Source: Streptomyces marispadix
GTDB lineage: Bacteria > Actinomycetota > Actinomycetes > Streptomycetales > Streptomycetaceae
Length of the DNA: 64,000 nucleotides
Direction of reading: 5' to 3'
Assembly (NCBI RefSeq): GCF_022524345.1
Contig: NZ_JAKWJU010000002.1
Location: 434,001 to 498,000 of the forward strand
Below are positions 7,135-17,966 of the stretch, piece after piece. The notes beneath the pieces were generated by a model. The model was given only the letters and a program-made list of their open reading frames with translations, was not told the origin of the DNA and made no database searches. The stretch's first letter is position 1; every line of letters begins with the position of its first letter. Made by a program: the position numbers and the translations under genes.

Positions 7135-7224
7135 CGTCCCCCCTCCCCGGCGACGGATACGGCCCGGCCGTGGGCGACCTGCCGTCCTCCCGGTTGATCG
7201 TACGCGGGCCGCGCACGCGCCCTC

Positions 7225-7304
7225 ATGCGTGAGGTCAGGGATACGCGGGGCCCGGAATACGCGGGGCCCGGAATACGTGAGGTCCGGAATACGTGAGGTC
7301 CGGG
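7225..7304. repeat. Five tandem 16-bp repeats
   Basis: The units at 7225, 7241, 7257, 7273 and 7289 follow ATACG(C/T)G(A/G)GG(C/T)CCGGA. Units 2 and 3 are identical, units 4 and 5 differ by one base, and unit 1 is more diverged. The last unit forms part of the left arm of the hairpin at 7296-7327. The repeats lie in the gap between the APH-like gene and the small membrane gene. Confidence 0.85.
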
Positions 7305-7327
7305 CAGCTCCCCAGCTGCCCGGACCT
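7296..7327. terminator. Strong hairpin terminator
   Basis: A perfect 14-bp stem (AGGTCCGGGCAGCT and its complement) with loop CCCC. It lies about 90 bases after the stop of the small membrane gene and would end that transcript before the APH-like gene. A weaker hairpin (7405-7426) covers the stop codon itself. Confidence 0.75.
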
Positions 7328-7414
7328 CAATGCCGTCCGTCGCACCCCCGTCCCCACGGGGCTGATGGGCCGGGTTATCCCCGACTCGGGCCGCTCTCCC
7401 GAGCCTGGGGCACT

Positions 7415-7624
7415 TCAGTGCCCCAGCATTCCGGCCACGGACGACGCCTGTGCGGCCACCGCCTCCACCGCCCCGAAGGCGACGGCGAGTACGGCGGCCA
7501 GTGGCAGCACCATGGCGGCCGCCACGAGCGGATGCCGGCGGTCGCCGCCACGGGTGCCGAGGGCTGCGATCGCCGTCAGCCGTTCCCGAGTGCCGCGTGC
7601 CGTGCGTCCTGCCGTGTGAGCCAT
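7415..7624 (-). CDS. Small membrane protein
   Basis: A 69-residue protein with a basic, Thr/Arg-rich N-terminus (about residues 1-32) followed by a hydrophobic segment (PLVAAAMVLPLAAVLAVAF). It is consistent with a single-pass protein with a cytoplasmic basic tail. It starts with ATG at 7624 without a clear ribosome site. As I recall, small membrane proteins occupy the same place between the APH-like and Ser/Thr kinase genes in other streptomycetes. Function unknown. Confidence 0.6.
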   Translation of the reverse strand: MAHTAGRTARGTRERLTAIAALGTRGGDRRHPLVAAAMVLPLAAVLAVAFGAVEAVAAQASSVAGMLGH

Positions 7625-8352
7625 GGTCCGCTCCCGTCTGTCCCGGGGCGGCGGACGACTGACCTCGGGGGACGAGTGCTTCGCCCGCCGCTTGCAAGAA
7701 GACTAGGCGGGCCGCAAGGAGAGGACGTCATGCCCGCGTATCGACTGCGGGGCCTCCCCCAGGATGACGGCGGGGTCCGGCGGATACTCCCCAGGGTGGA
7801 GGCGGAGGTCGCCTGTTCCGGGGTCTTCCCCGAGGGGTCCCTTACGGGAGGACCGCACCGGCGGCTTCGCCGGTGCCCATCGTAGGGAAGAAGGGGCCTC
7901 GCGGGTGGCCGCGGGGATGTGCGGCGGGTGACATCGCTCACCGGCCGAGCACCGGACGGCCGCCGCTCGTTACTCCGATATCGGCTCAATTCCCGTTGCC
8001 AGGCGCGGGATTACGTCCGTACGGGACTCGTCGCCCGGGGCGTTCCGCGTCGGCCGGGTGCCGTGTCGCCGCGTCAAGTGACCGGCCTGCGAACGGCGTT
8101 GGGAAACGCAGTGCACGACCGAGGCGGAGGCGGCCGCGAGTTGGGGCACGTGACGGTGGTGCGCTCGGTCGTGGCAATGCGTACGCCGCCGCGTGCGCGG
8201 CCTGTCGTCGCCGCGCGGCAGCAGTCCGTAAGCTGTGCCTCGTCAGACGGACGCACGAGAAGACGACCAGGGCACTCCGCCCTCCCGGTGACCGGCTGGG
8301 GTCTCCCCCGAAGGCCAGGGAAGGGCCCGAACACCTCAGGCAGGGGAACGAC
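7625..8352. other. Intergenic region before the Ser/Thr kinase gene
   Basis: About 730 bases. The only clear structure is a GC hairpin at 7856-7875 (CACCGGCG/CGCCGGTG, loop GCTT). The kinase frame is open upstream to 7873, but that extension is unlike any kinase N-terminus and lacks a ribosome site. The promoters of the divergent genes at 7624 and 8353 should lie here; none is obvious. Confidence 0.5.
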
Positions 8353-10284
<1,932 letters not shown>

Positions 10285-10292
10285 CCCATGGT

Positions 10293-10318
10293 CCGGCCGT
10301 CGGTTCCCCGACGGCCGG
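10293..10318. terminator. Hairpin between convergent kinase and trmH-like genes
   Basis: An 11-bp perfect stem (CCGGCCGTCGG and complement) with loop TTCC, 9 bases after the kinase stop. It can terminate both convergent transcripts. Confidence 0.7.
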
Positions 10319-10453
10319 TTCGTCGGTCGGTCAGCTCGTAAGCCGGACAGTTCGTACGTCGGACAGGTCGTCGGTCGGTTCCTCGTCATGCGTGAGGCAG
10401 CCGACAGGGACTCCGGTGCGTCAGGGCTCCAGCGCGGGCGTGGACGCCCCACG

Positions 10454-11272
10454 TCACGGCGTAGAACCGCTCCTCGTCAGCGCGTAGAAGGCGACCGCTG
10501 CCGCCGCACCCACGTTGAGCGAGTCGACGCCGTGTGCCATCGGGATGCGTACGCGCTCGTCGGCGGCCCCCATGGCCCGCCGGGACAGCCCCTCGCCCTC
10601 CGCTCCGAGGAGGAGCGCCGCACGCTCCGGCGGGGGCGCCAGCGCGTCGTCGAGCGGGACGGCCTCCTCGTCCGGGGTGAGCGCGAGCAGCCGGAACCCG
10701 GCGTCCCGCACGGACTCCAGCCCCTGCGGCCAGGTGCCGAGCCGCGCGTACGGCACCGAGAAGACCGCGCCCATGGACACCTTGACGGAGCGGCGGTACA
10801 GGGGGTCGGCACACGACGGTGACAGCAGCACGGCGTCCATGCCGAGGGCGGCGGCGCTGCGGAATATCGCGCCCACGTTGGTGTGATCGTTGACCGCCTC
10901 CATGATCACGACGCGTCGAGCGGCGCTCAGCACCCGCTCCGGCTCGGGCAGGGGCTTGCGTTCCATGGAGGCGAGGGCGCCACGGTGGACGTGGTAGCCG
11001 GTGACCTGCTCGGCCAGCGCGGGGCTCACCACATAGGCGGGCGCCCCGGACTGCTCCACGACGTCCCGCATCACGGGGACCCACTTCTCGGAGAGCAGCA
11101 TCGAGCGCATCGCGTATCCGGCCTGTGCGGCACGGCGTACGACCTTCTCGCCCTCGGCGATGAACAGGCCCTCGGCGGGCTCGCGTCTGCGGCGCAGTTC
11201 GACGTCGGTGAGGCCGGTGAAGTCGGACAGCCGCGGGTCGGCCGGGTCGCCGACTGGGATGAAAACAGCCAC
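10454..11272 (-). CDS. TrmH/SpoU-family RNA 2'-O-methyltransferase
   Basis: A 272-residue protein. The N-terminal part (FIAEGEKVVRRA) is a SpoU substrate-binding domain and the C-terminal part a SPOUT knot. The latter's motifs are MEAVNDHTNVGAIFRSAAALG, LLGAEGEGLS and IPMAHGVDSLNVGAAAAV, which bind S-adenosylmethionine. The expected role is ribose methylation of rRNA or tRNA; the target base is not deducible. The start at 11272 lies 13 bases after the repaired stop of cobA, so the two are probably co-transcribed. Confidence 0.92.
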   Translation of the reverse strand: MAVFIPVGDPADPRLSDFTGLTDVELRRRREPAEGLFIAEGEKVVRRAAQAGYAMRSMLLSEKWVPVMRDVVEQSGAPAYVVSPALAEQVTGYHVHRGALASMERKPLPEPERVLSAARRVVIMEAVNDHTNVGAIFRSAAALGMDAVLLSPSCADPLYRRSVKVSMGAVFSVPYARLGTWPQGLESVRDAGFRLLALTPDEEAVPLDDALAPPPERAALLLGAEGEGLSRRAMGAADERVRIPMAHGVDSLNVGAAAAVAFYALTRSGSTP

Positions 11273-11285
11273 AGTTGATTCCGCT

Positions 11286-12630
11286 TCAGCTTCCGGAAGA
11301 GGAGCCGGGGCCCGTGCCGGAACCCATGCCGGAGGCGTCGCCGGACGCTGTCCACGGGAACGTGCCGGGGTGCCCCGATCCCACGGACACCACGTCGCCG
11401 ACCACGACGACCGCCGGCGGCCGTACCTCCTCGGCGGCGGCCCGCTCCGCGATCGTCTCCAGCGTGCCGTCGACGCGCCGCTCTCCCCGCAGTCGTCCCC
11501 TCCTGGACGACGGCGACGGGCGTGCTCGCGTCCCTTCCGTGCCGGATCAGGGTCTCCGCGATGGCACCGAGGCGTTCCACGGCCATCAGCAGCACGAGCG
11601 TGCCGCGCAGCCGCGCCAGCGCGGGCCAGTCGACGAGCGACCGCGGATCGCCGGGCGCGACATGGCCGCTGACGACCGTGAACTCATGGGCGACCCCTCG
11701 GTGGGTGACCGGGATTCCGGCCGCTCCGGGGACGCTCACGGCGCTGGTGATGCCCGGCACGACCGTGACCGGGACTCCCGCCTCCGCGAGCTGTTCCGCT
11801 TCCTCCATGCCACGGCCGAAGACGAACGGGTCGCCGCCCTTGAGCCTCACCACCGACCTGCCTGCCTTGGCGTGCTGGATCAGGGCGTCGTTGATGGCCT
11901 CCTGGGCCATGGCGCGTCCGTAGGGGATCTTCGCGGCGTCGATCACCTCGACGTGCGGCGGCAGTTCGGCCAGCAGATCGCGGGGGCCGAGCCGGTCGGC
12001 GAGGACGACGTCCGCCTCCGCGAGCAGGCGGCGGCCCCGCACCGTGATCAGCTCCGGGTCGCCGGGGCCGCCGCCGACGAGGGCCACTCCCCCGGTACGG
12101 CCGCGGTGCCGTGGTGCGCCGAGGGTGCCGTTGTGCAGGCCCTCGACGACGGCGTCGCGTACGGCGGCGGAGCGACGCGGGTCCCGTCCCGTGAGCACGG
12201 CGACGGTGACGCCCTCGCTCCGGCCTGTCGCCGGGGTCCAGGCGGTGGCCGCCGACGCGTCGTCGCTGCGTACGCACCACACTCTGCGGTTCTCGGCCTC
12301 GGCGGAGGCGGCCGTGTTGGTGGCGGGGTCGTCCGTGGCGATCAGCGCGTACCAGGCGCCGTCCAAGTCGCCTTCGGCGTAAGGGCGGCGCTGCCAGGTC
12401 AGTTCCCCGGCGTCTGCCATGGCCTCGACGGACGGTGTGACTTCGGGGGCGATCAGCAGCACGTCCGCGCCCGCGGCCAGCAGCGCGGGCAGCCGCCGCT
12501 GCGCGACGCCGCCTCCGCCGACGACCACGACCCGGCGCCCTTCGAGGCGCAGCCCGACGGGGTAGGCGGGGTGTTCGCTCGCGGCGTCGGACTGGGGACC
12601 GGTGCCGGTGCCGGGCACGGACTCGGACAT
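11286..12630 (-). CDS. cobA: Uroporphyrinogen-III C-methyltransferase / precorrin-2 dehydrogenase (CysG-like), with a frameshift
   Basis: An N-terminal Rossmann domain (VVVVGGGGVAQRR, about residues 27-190), as in precorrin-2 dehydrogenase, is joined to a uroporphyrinogen-III methyltransferase domain (VALVGGGPGDPELIT, LKGGDPFVFGRG, VVPGITSA). It feeds siroheme and cobalamin synthesis. After VAVVQEGTTAG the frame becomes Arg-rich nonsense. Skipping one base in the run CCCC at 11485-11488 (GGGG on the coding strand) restores ERRVDGTLETIAERAAAE and a normal stop at 11286. Read as is, the open frame runs on to 11071 inside trmH. Either a sequencing error or a real 1-bp insertion. ATG at 12630 has GAGGAG 10 bases upstream. 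Confidence 0.85.
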
Positions 12631-13073
12631 GCTGGTGCGGCTCCTCGTGTTGCTGTTGCGGAAGGCCGCTGCGGCGCTGGAGCGGCGAGATCTGCGATGT
12701 GCGGGGCGTCTTCGTGCGGGCGTGCTGGTACGTGTCGAGCGGGGCGGACCTGAGCGCGGGCTTGCTGTGCCGGACCGGGCGGCCCGGCCCACGGCCGTCG
12801 TACGGGCCCGAACATGCTCGTACGGGCCTGCCGTACGGCACCGGGCCGGAACAAGGACCGCCTCGGACAGCCTATGGCGCGGGTGCCGGTGACGCTGTTC
12901 CCCGGATCACTGCACGGCCCCGTACGCAGGGACGTCGCGACGCGGCGGGGCGGCGCGTGCCCCGCCCCGATCACCGCTGTCCGTCGTAGGTCCGTGGCCG
13001 CGAACTCGTAGGCCCGTGGCCGCGAACTCGCCCTCGTATGGGCGCGGTTGGGGCGGGGCGCCGCCCGCTGGCT
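12631..13073. other. Intergenic region between cobT and cobA, with a 22-bp direct repeat
   Basis: About 440 bases with no supported gene. A 22-bp unit beginning GTAGG(T/C)CCGTGG is repeated head-to-tail at 12986-13007 and 13008-13029 with one mismatch, just past the cobT stop. I looked for a cobalamin-riboswitch B12 box and found none. Confidence 0.6.
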
Positions 13074-16000
13074 TCAGCTCTTCCCCGTCACTCCCGCCGA
13101 GTCGAACGTCGCCACCTCGTGCATGGCACGCGCCGCGCTCTGCACCATCGGCAGCGACAGCAGTGCGCCCGTGCCCTCGCCCAGCCGCAGATCCAGATCG
13201 ATCAGCGGGCGCAGGCCCAGCTTGGTGAGCGCCGCCACGTGCCCCGGCTCGGAGCTGCGGTGCCCCGCGATGCACGCGGCCATCGCCTCCGGTGCGATAC
13301 GGCGGGCGACGAGGGCGGCTGCGCCCGCGCTCACCCCGTCGAGGATCACCGGCGTACGAAGGGAGGCGCCGCCGAGGATGAGGCCGACGAGCGCGGCGTG
13401 TTCGAGGCCGCCGACCGCCGCCAGCATGCCCAGCGGATCCTCCGGGTCGGGCTGGTGCACCTCCAGGGCACGGCGTACGACCTCGACCTTGCGGGCGTGC
13501 GTCTCGTCGTTGATGCCGGTGCCGCGGCCCGTCACCTCGGACGGGTCGGCGTCGGTGCAGGCGGCGACGAGCACGGCCGAGGCCGTGGTGTTGGCGATGC
13601 CCATCTCCCCTGTGAGGAGCGCCTTGTTGCCTGCCGCGACCAGGTCGCGTGCGGTCTCGATGCCGACTTCGAGGGCGCGCAGGGCCTCCTCGCGGGTCAT
13701 CGCCGGACCCTGCGTCATATCTGCCGTGCCTGCCCGGACCTTGCGGGGCAACAGGCCCGGCGTGGACGGGAGTTCGCCGGCGATGCCCACGTCGATGACG
13801 CAGACCTCCGCGCCGACCTGGTTGGCGAAGGCGTTGCAGACGGCGCCGCCGCCGAGGAAGTTGGCGACCATCTGGGCGGTGACCTCCTGCGGCCACGGGG
13901 TCACGCCCTGAGCGTGCACACCGTGGTCGCCCGCGAAGATCGCGACGGCCGCGGGCTCCGGAAGCGGCGGCGGGCACTTGCGCGAAAGGCCGCAGAGCTG
14001 CGCGGAGATGATCTCCAGCATGCCGAGCGCGCCGGACGGCTTGGTCATCCGCTTCTGCCGCTCCCACGCCTCGCCCAGCGCCTTGGCGTCCAGCGGGCGG
14101 ATGGCGGCGACGGTGTCGGAGAGCAGGTCCTGCGGCTCCGCACCGGGCAGCACCCGGCGTCCGTACGACTCCTCGTGCACGACCCAGGAGAGCGGGCGGC
14201 GCTTGGACCAGCCCGCCTGCGCGAGTTCGGGCTCCGGCGGGAACTCGTCGACGTATCCGACGCACAGATACGCCACGACCTCCAGATGCTCGGGCAGCTC
14301 CAGCGCACGCACCATCTCGCGCTCGTCGAAGAAGCTGACCCAGCCGACGCCGAGGCCCTCCGCGCGTGCGGCCAGCCACAGGTTCTCCACGGCGAGCGCC
14401 GAGGAGTAGGGCGCCATCTGCGGCTGGGTGTGACGTCCGAGGGTGTGCCGTCCGCCGCGGGTCGGGTCCGCGGTGACGACGATGTTGACGGGGGTGTCGA
14501 GGATCGCCTCGATCTTCAGTTCCTTGAACTGCTTGGCGCGGGCCTTCGGCAGGGACTCCGCATAGGCGTGGCGCTGGCGTTCGGCCAGCTCGTGCATGGC
14601 ACGGCGGGTCTCCTCGGAGCGGATGACGACGAAGTCCCACGGCTGGGAGTGGCCGACGCTGGGCGCGGTGTGCGCCGCTTCGAGGACGCGCAGCAGCACC
14701 TCGTGCGGGATGGGGTCGGGCCGGAACCCGTTGCGGATGTCGCGGCGTTCGCGCATCAGGCGGTGTACGGCCTCGCGCTCTTCGTCCGCGTAGCCGGGGG
14801 CCGGAGGACCGCCCGCCGTGGCGACCTGTTCCGCGGGCGGGTCCTGGCTCTCGCCGTCCGGCTCGGGGGCGTCGCCGGGGGCGCTCTCCGCGCCGGGGGC
14901 GTCGGCGGAGCCGGGCTCGGCCGCGCCGGGGCCGGCGGACGCACCGGGCTCGGCAGGGACGCCGGGCTCGGGCTCCGCGGCGGTCTTCGCGCCGTCGTCG
15001 GCTGCGTTGCCGCTTCCGGGGTCGCTCTGCGCCGCGGTGTCGGTCTCTTCTGCTGTCTTGTTCTCGGCCACCGCGACAGTCTCCGCCTCCGGGGCGGGGG
15101 CGGGAAGCTGCGCGTCGGTAACGGGTGAACCCTCCTCGGTCTCCGGCGTCCCCGTGGCGCCGCCGCCTTCGGTGGCAGGGGCCTCCGTGGCGGCCTGTGC
15201 TTCCTCGCTTGCGTGAACGGCGTCGTGCGTTGTCGCGGTCTTCTCCTGAACGGTCTGTGGGGCCTCGGGCGCGGAAGCGTCCCCGGGTACGGGCTGCTCC
15301 GCGGGCGCGGGGGCACCTTCGGCTGCGGGCACGGGAGTCGGGGCGGCGCCGCCCTCTCCGGCCGCCGCCTCCTGGCCGCCTTCCGCTGCCGTGTCCCCGT
15401 CCTTGCGGCTGTGCTTGCCGCTCCGCTGAGGCGTCTCGGCCTGCTGTTCCGGTGCCGCGTGCGCCTCGGCGTGACGGCTCTGCTGCGCGGGGATCGAGGC
15501 TACGGCCCCGGGCGCCTGGGCTCCGGCCTGGGCCTGGTTGTAGGCATCGGCCTGGGCCTGGTCGCCCGGACCCGCTTCACCGGCCCCCCCGGTTGCAGCG
15601 GTGACGGCTGCCTCGCCGAGGGCTGCCTCTTCGCCGCCCTGCTGCTGCGCCGGGATCTTCGCCGTGTCGGCCGCCGCCGGTCCCGCTCCCCCGGCGGGCG
15701 TGGCCCCGCTCTTCGTGTCCGTCGCGGTATCGCCCTCAACCGGCTTGGCCGCACCCGCCTGTTGGGGCTCGATGGCCTCCACCGCCGTCGAGCCAGGCGA
15801 GGACACCCAGGTGTTGCCGGTGCCGGTTCTCTCTTCGCCGCTCTCCTCCTTCGCACGGCGCCGCCGCCTGCGGCCACCGCCGGAACGGGGAGCCGCGGCC
15901 CGGCCCTGCTGTTCACCGTGTCCACCGCTCTGCGGCTCGGCAGCAGCCTGGGGCTCCGCGGTCTGGGGCTCGGCTGCCTGGTTCTGCGTGGTCCGGGGCT

Positions 16001-17711
16001 CCGTGGGCTCCGCGGCCTGGTCCGCGACCGCCGCGCCGGTCTGGGGCTCCGTGGCGTCAGCGGCAGCGTGCTGTTCCGGCGTGGCGGCGGGATCGACAGG
16101 TACGGCCGCCTCCGGCTGTTCGGACGCGGGGTCCGGCTGCGGCGCGTTCTCCGGTACGGATGCGGCGAGTTGGGGGCCCGCGAGGGCCATGGTCTCCGCT
16201 GTCTGTGCGCCGGAGGCCACGGCCGTCTGCGACTGCGGCTCCGGCTGCGGCTGCGCGTCGGTCTCCGCACCCGCGTACGGCTCGCCCTGCGCCGCCCACA
16301 TCTCGTTCTGCGGTGGCAGCGCCCCGAGTTGGGGCCCGGGCAGCGTCTCCGCGTTCACCTGCGTGTGGTCCGGGTACCCGGCGTCGACGGCCGTGGCCGC
16401 CACGTCCTGGGGCGGTACGGCGCCGTGCCGGCCGCCGTGCTGGTCTCCGTACTGCTCACCGTGCTGGGCACCGTGCTGAGCGCCGAACTCGTCGTGCTGC
16501 GCCGTCACTTCGACGGCGACGGCGGCAGCGGCAGCCGCGTCGGCACCGGGAGCGGCACCGGCCTCCGCATCCGCAGCGCCCCGCTGCTGTGCCTGCGGTT
16601 GCCCCTCCGCCGCCGTCTGCACCTGGCCCTGACCCTGCCCCGCGCCCTGCGTCGAGTCCTGCTCCGAGACCTGCGGACCCGGCTGGGAGGCCGGGGGCGC
16701 ACTCGGCTGCGCATACGACCGCGAACTCGTTGATTCCGTCGGTGCTTCCTGCTGCGACTTGGTGGAACTCTCCTGCGCCGCCGCGGACTTCCCACGCCTC
16801 GCGCGCCCGCTCGTACGAGCGCCCAGCCCTCTGTCGGAGAGGGGACGTACGGCCCCGGACTGCTCCGGCTCGGGCGGGCCCAGGTGGAGCGGCCTACGGG
16901 GAGGAGTCTGAGCGCGAGGGGTGCCCTTCGCGGGCGTACGGCCCCCGGCGAACGCCTCTCGTACCTCGCCGCAGTCGATGGAACCGGAGTCCCGGCCGTC
17001 GGTCTCGTGGGGCCCCGGCACATGGTTCGGGCCGGGGTCGCCGGAGAACTGCTGTGCCTCCGGCGGCATTTGCGTCTGCTGCGTCTGCCCCTGCTGCTCG
17101 GGCTGAGGCTGGGGCTGGGGCTGCTGCTCAGGCTGCGGCAACTGCCCGCCGTACGGGTCCAGATGCCCGTAGGAGGCGTCGTGCACGAACCCGTTCTGCT
17201 GCCCGTACACATCCTGTTGCACTGCCATATGCGACTGCGCCTGCGCCTGCGCCTGGGACATGGGCTCGGACATCGACGGGGACATCGGCTGGGACTGCGG
17301 CTGCGGATGCGCGGCGCCGACGGGGGCGTGCGGGTCGTGCGCCTGAGCCGCGTATGCCTGCTGGTCCTGAGCCTGAGGGTCGAAGGACTGGGGATCGAAA
17401 GCCTGGGGATCGAAGGACTGCGGATCGTAAGCCTGAGCACCGTAACCCTGAGGGTCGTGCCACGCGTCCGCACCGTGCGAACCCGGCAGCAGCGACTGCG
17501 GGTCGGCGGGCGCGAGGCCGGGCCCCGCGCCGGGGACGAAACCGGAGGCCGCTGCCTCGCCGAGACCGTCTCCGAGACTGTCGCCCAGGCCCTCGCCCGG
17601 TCCCGCGTAGGGGTGGGATCCGTTCACCGGAAGGCCCGGTTGCCGACCGTCCGACTGCCCGCCTGAATTCTCCGGCTGCCCCTCACCAGGGATCCGGCCG
17701 GTGTCAGTCAT
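13074..17711 (-). CDS. cobT: BluB-CobT fusion with a very long disordered N-terminus
   Basis: A 1545-residue protein. The first ~950 residues are Gln/Pro/Glu/Ala-rich low complexity with DPQ-type and AEPQ-type repeats and no recognisable domain. Next comes a BluB/nitroreductase-like domain (about 965-1180; RRDIRNGFRPDPIP, HTAPSVGHSQPWDFVV), which would make 5,6-dimethylbenzimidazole from FMNH2. The last ~355 residues are CobT (AIFAGDHGVHAQGVTPWP, GEMGIANTT, VILDGVSAGAAAL), which activates the base with nicotinate mononucleotide. ATG at 17711 follows GAGGGG. Domain order matches reaction order, suggesting substrate handover. The length far exceeds ordinary CobT (about 350 residues). Confidence 0.92.
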   Translation of the reverse strand: MTDTGRIPGEGQPENSGGQSDGRQPGLPVNGSHPYAGPGEGLGDSLGDGLGEAAASGFVPGAGPGLAPADPQSLLPGSHGADAWHDPQGYGAQAYDPQSFDPQAFDPQSFDPQAQDQQAYAAQAHDPHAPVGAAHPQPQSQPMSPSMSEPMSQAQAQAQSHMAVQQDVYGQQNGFVHDASYGHLDPYGGQLPQPEQQPQPQPQPEQQGQTQQTQMPPEAQQFSGDPGPNHVPGPHETDGRDSGSIDCGEVREAFAGGRTPAKGTPRAQTPPRRPLHLGPPEPEQSGAVRPLSDRGLGARTSGRARRGKSAAAQESSTKSQQEAPTESTSSRSYAQPSAPPASQPGPQVSEQDSTQGAGQGQGQVQTAAEGQPQAQQRGAADAEAGAAPGADAAAAAAVAVEVTAQHDEFGAQHGAQHGEQYGDQHGGRHGAVPPQDVAATAVDAGYPDHTQVNAETLPGPQLGALPPQNEMWAAQGEPYAGAETDAQPQPEPQSQTAVASGAQTAETMALAGPQLAASVPENAPQPDPASEQPEAAVPVDPAATPEQHAAADATEPQTGAAVADQAAEPTEPRTTQNQAAEPQTAEPQAAAEPQSGGHGEQQGRAAAPRSGGGRRRRRRAKEESGEERTGTGNTWVSSPGSTAVEAIEPQQAGAAKPVEGDTATDTKSGATPAGGAGPAAADTAKIPAQQQGGEEAALGEAAVTAATGGAGEAGPGDQAQADAYNQAQAGAQAPGAVASIPAQQSRHAEAHAAPEQQAETPQRSGKHSRKDGDTAAEGGQEAAAGEGGAAPTPVPAAEGAPAPAEQPVPGDASAPEAPQTVQEKTATTHDAVHASEEAQAATEAPATEGGGATGTPETEEGSPVTDAQLPAPAPEAETVAVAENKTAEETDTAAQSDPGSGNAADDGAKTAAEPEPGVPAEPGASAGPGAAEPGSADAPGAESAPGDAPEPDGESQDPPAEQVATAGGPPAPGYADEEREAVHRLMRERRDIRNGFRPDPIPHEVLLRVLEAAHTAPSVGHSQPWDFVVIRSEETRRAMHELAERQRHAYAESLPKARAKQFKELKIEAILDTPVNIVVTADPTRGGRHTLGRHTQPQMAPYSSALAVENLWLAARAEGLGVGWVSFFDEREMVRALELPEHLEVVAYLCVGYVDEFPPEPELAQAGWSKRRPLSWVVHEESYGRRVLPGAEPQDLLSDTVAAIRPLDAKALGEAWERQKRMTKPSGALGMLEIISAQLCGLSRKCPPPLPEPAAVAIFAGDHGVHAQGVTPWPQEVTAQMVANFLGGGAVCNAFANQVGAEVCVIDVGIAGELPSTPGLLPRKVRAGTADMTQGPAMTREEALRALEVGIETARDLVAAGNKALLTGEMGIANTTASAVLVAACTDADPSEVTGRGTGINDETHARKVEVVRRALEVHQPDPEDPLGMLAAVGGLEHAALVGLILGGASLRTPVILDGVSAGAAALVARRIAPEAMAACIAGHRSSEPGHVAALTKLGLRPLIDLDLRLGEGTGALLSLPMVQSAARAMHEVATFDSAGVTGKS

Positions 17712-17966
17712 GCGTACCCCTCGCCCATCGGTAGTGCTTCTCACAGCCCCGCGAACAGCCGCCGGGCCCCGTAGATGAAGAACGAGCGCGCACACCGTGC
17801 GGCACGTTCATCAGCCACGCGCCATACGGACATTGACGGACGAAGCGTCAACACCGCATGGCGGCACAACGATCGGTCAGCCTACCCGGGGCTGGGCCTG
17901 CCTTCGTGCACGGAGGGGTGAGAAACAGCACTTCGTCGTGGTTCGTCACGCACCGGCCACAGAGAT

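Noticed and set aside
7873..8352. N-terminal extension of the Ser/Thr kinase frame
   Set aside because: Arg/Gly-rich, unlike any kinase N-terminus and with no ribosome site, whereas ATG 8353 has AGGGGAACGAC.
11071..11285. C-terminal continuation of the cobA frame into trmH
   Set aside because: This part is out of frame nonsense after the 1-base shift at 11485-11488; the repaired frame stops at 11286.
11275..12753. Long plus-strand open frame opposite cobA
   Set aside because: Shadow of the real minus-strand gene caused by GC-rich third positions; composition is Asp/Gly/Arg/Val-rich with no family resemblance.
15213..17734. Several long plus-strand frames opposite the BluB-CobT gene
   Set aside because: Mirror frames of the low-complexity N-terminus; the minus strand encodes conserved BluB and CobT domains in the same continuous frame.
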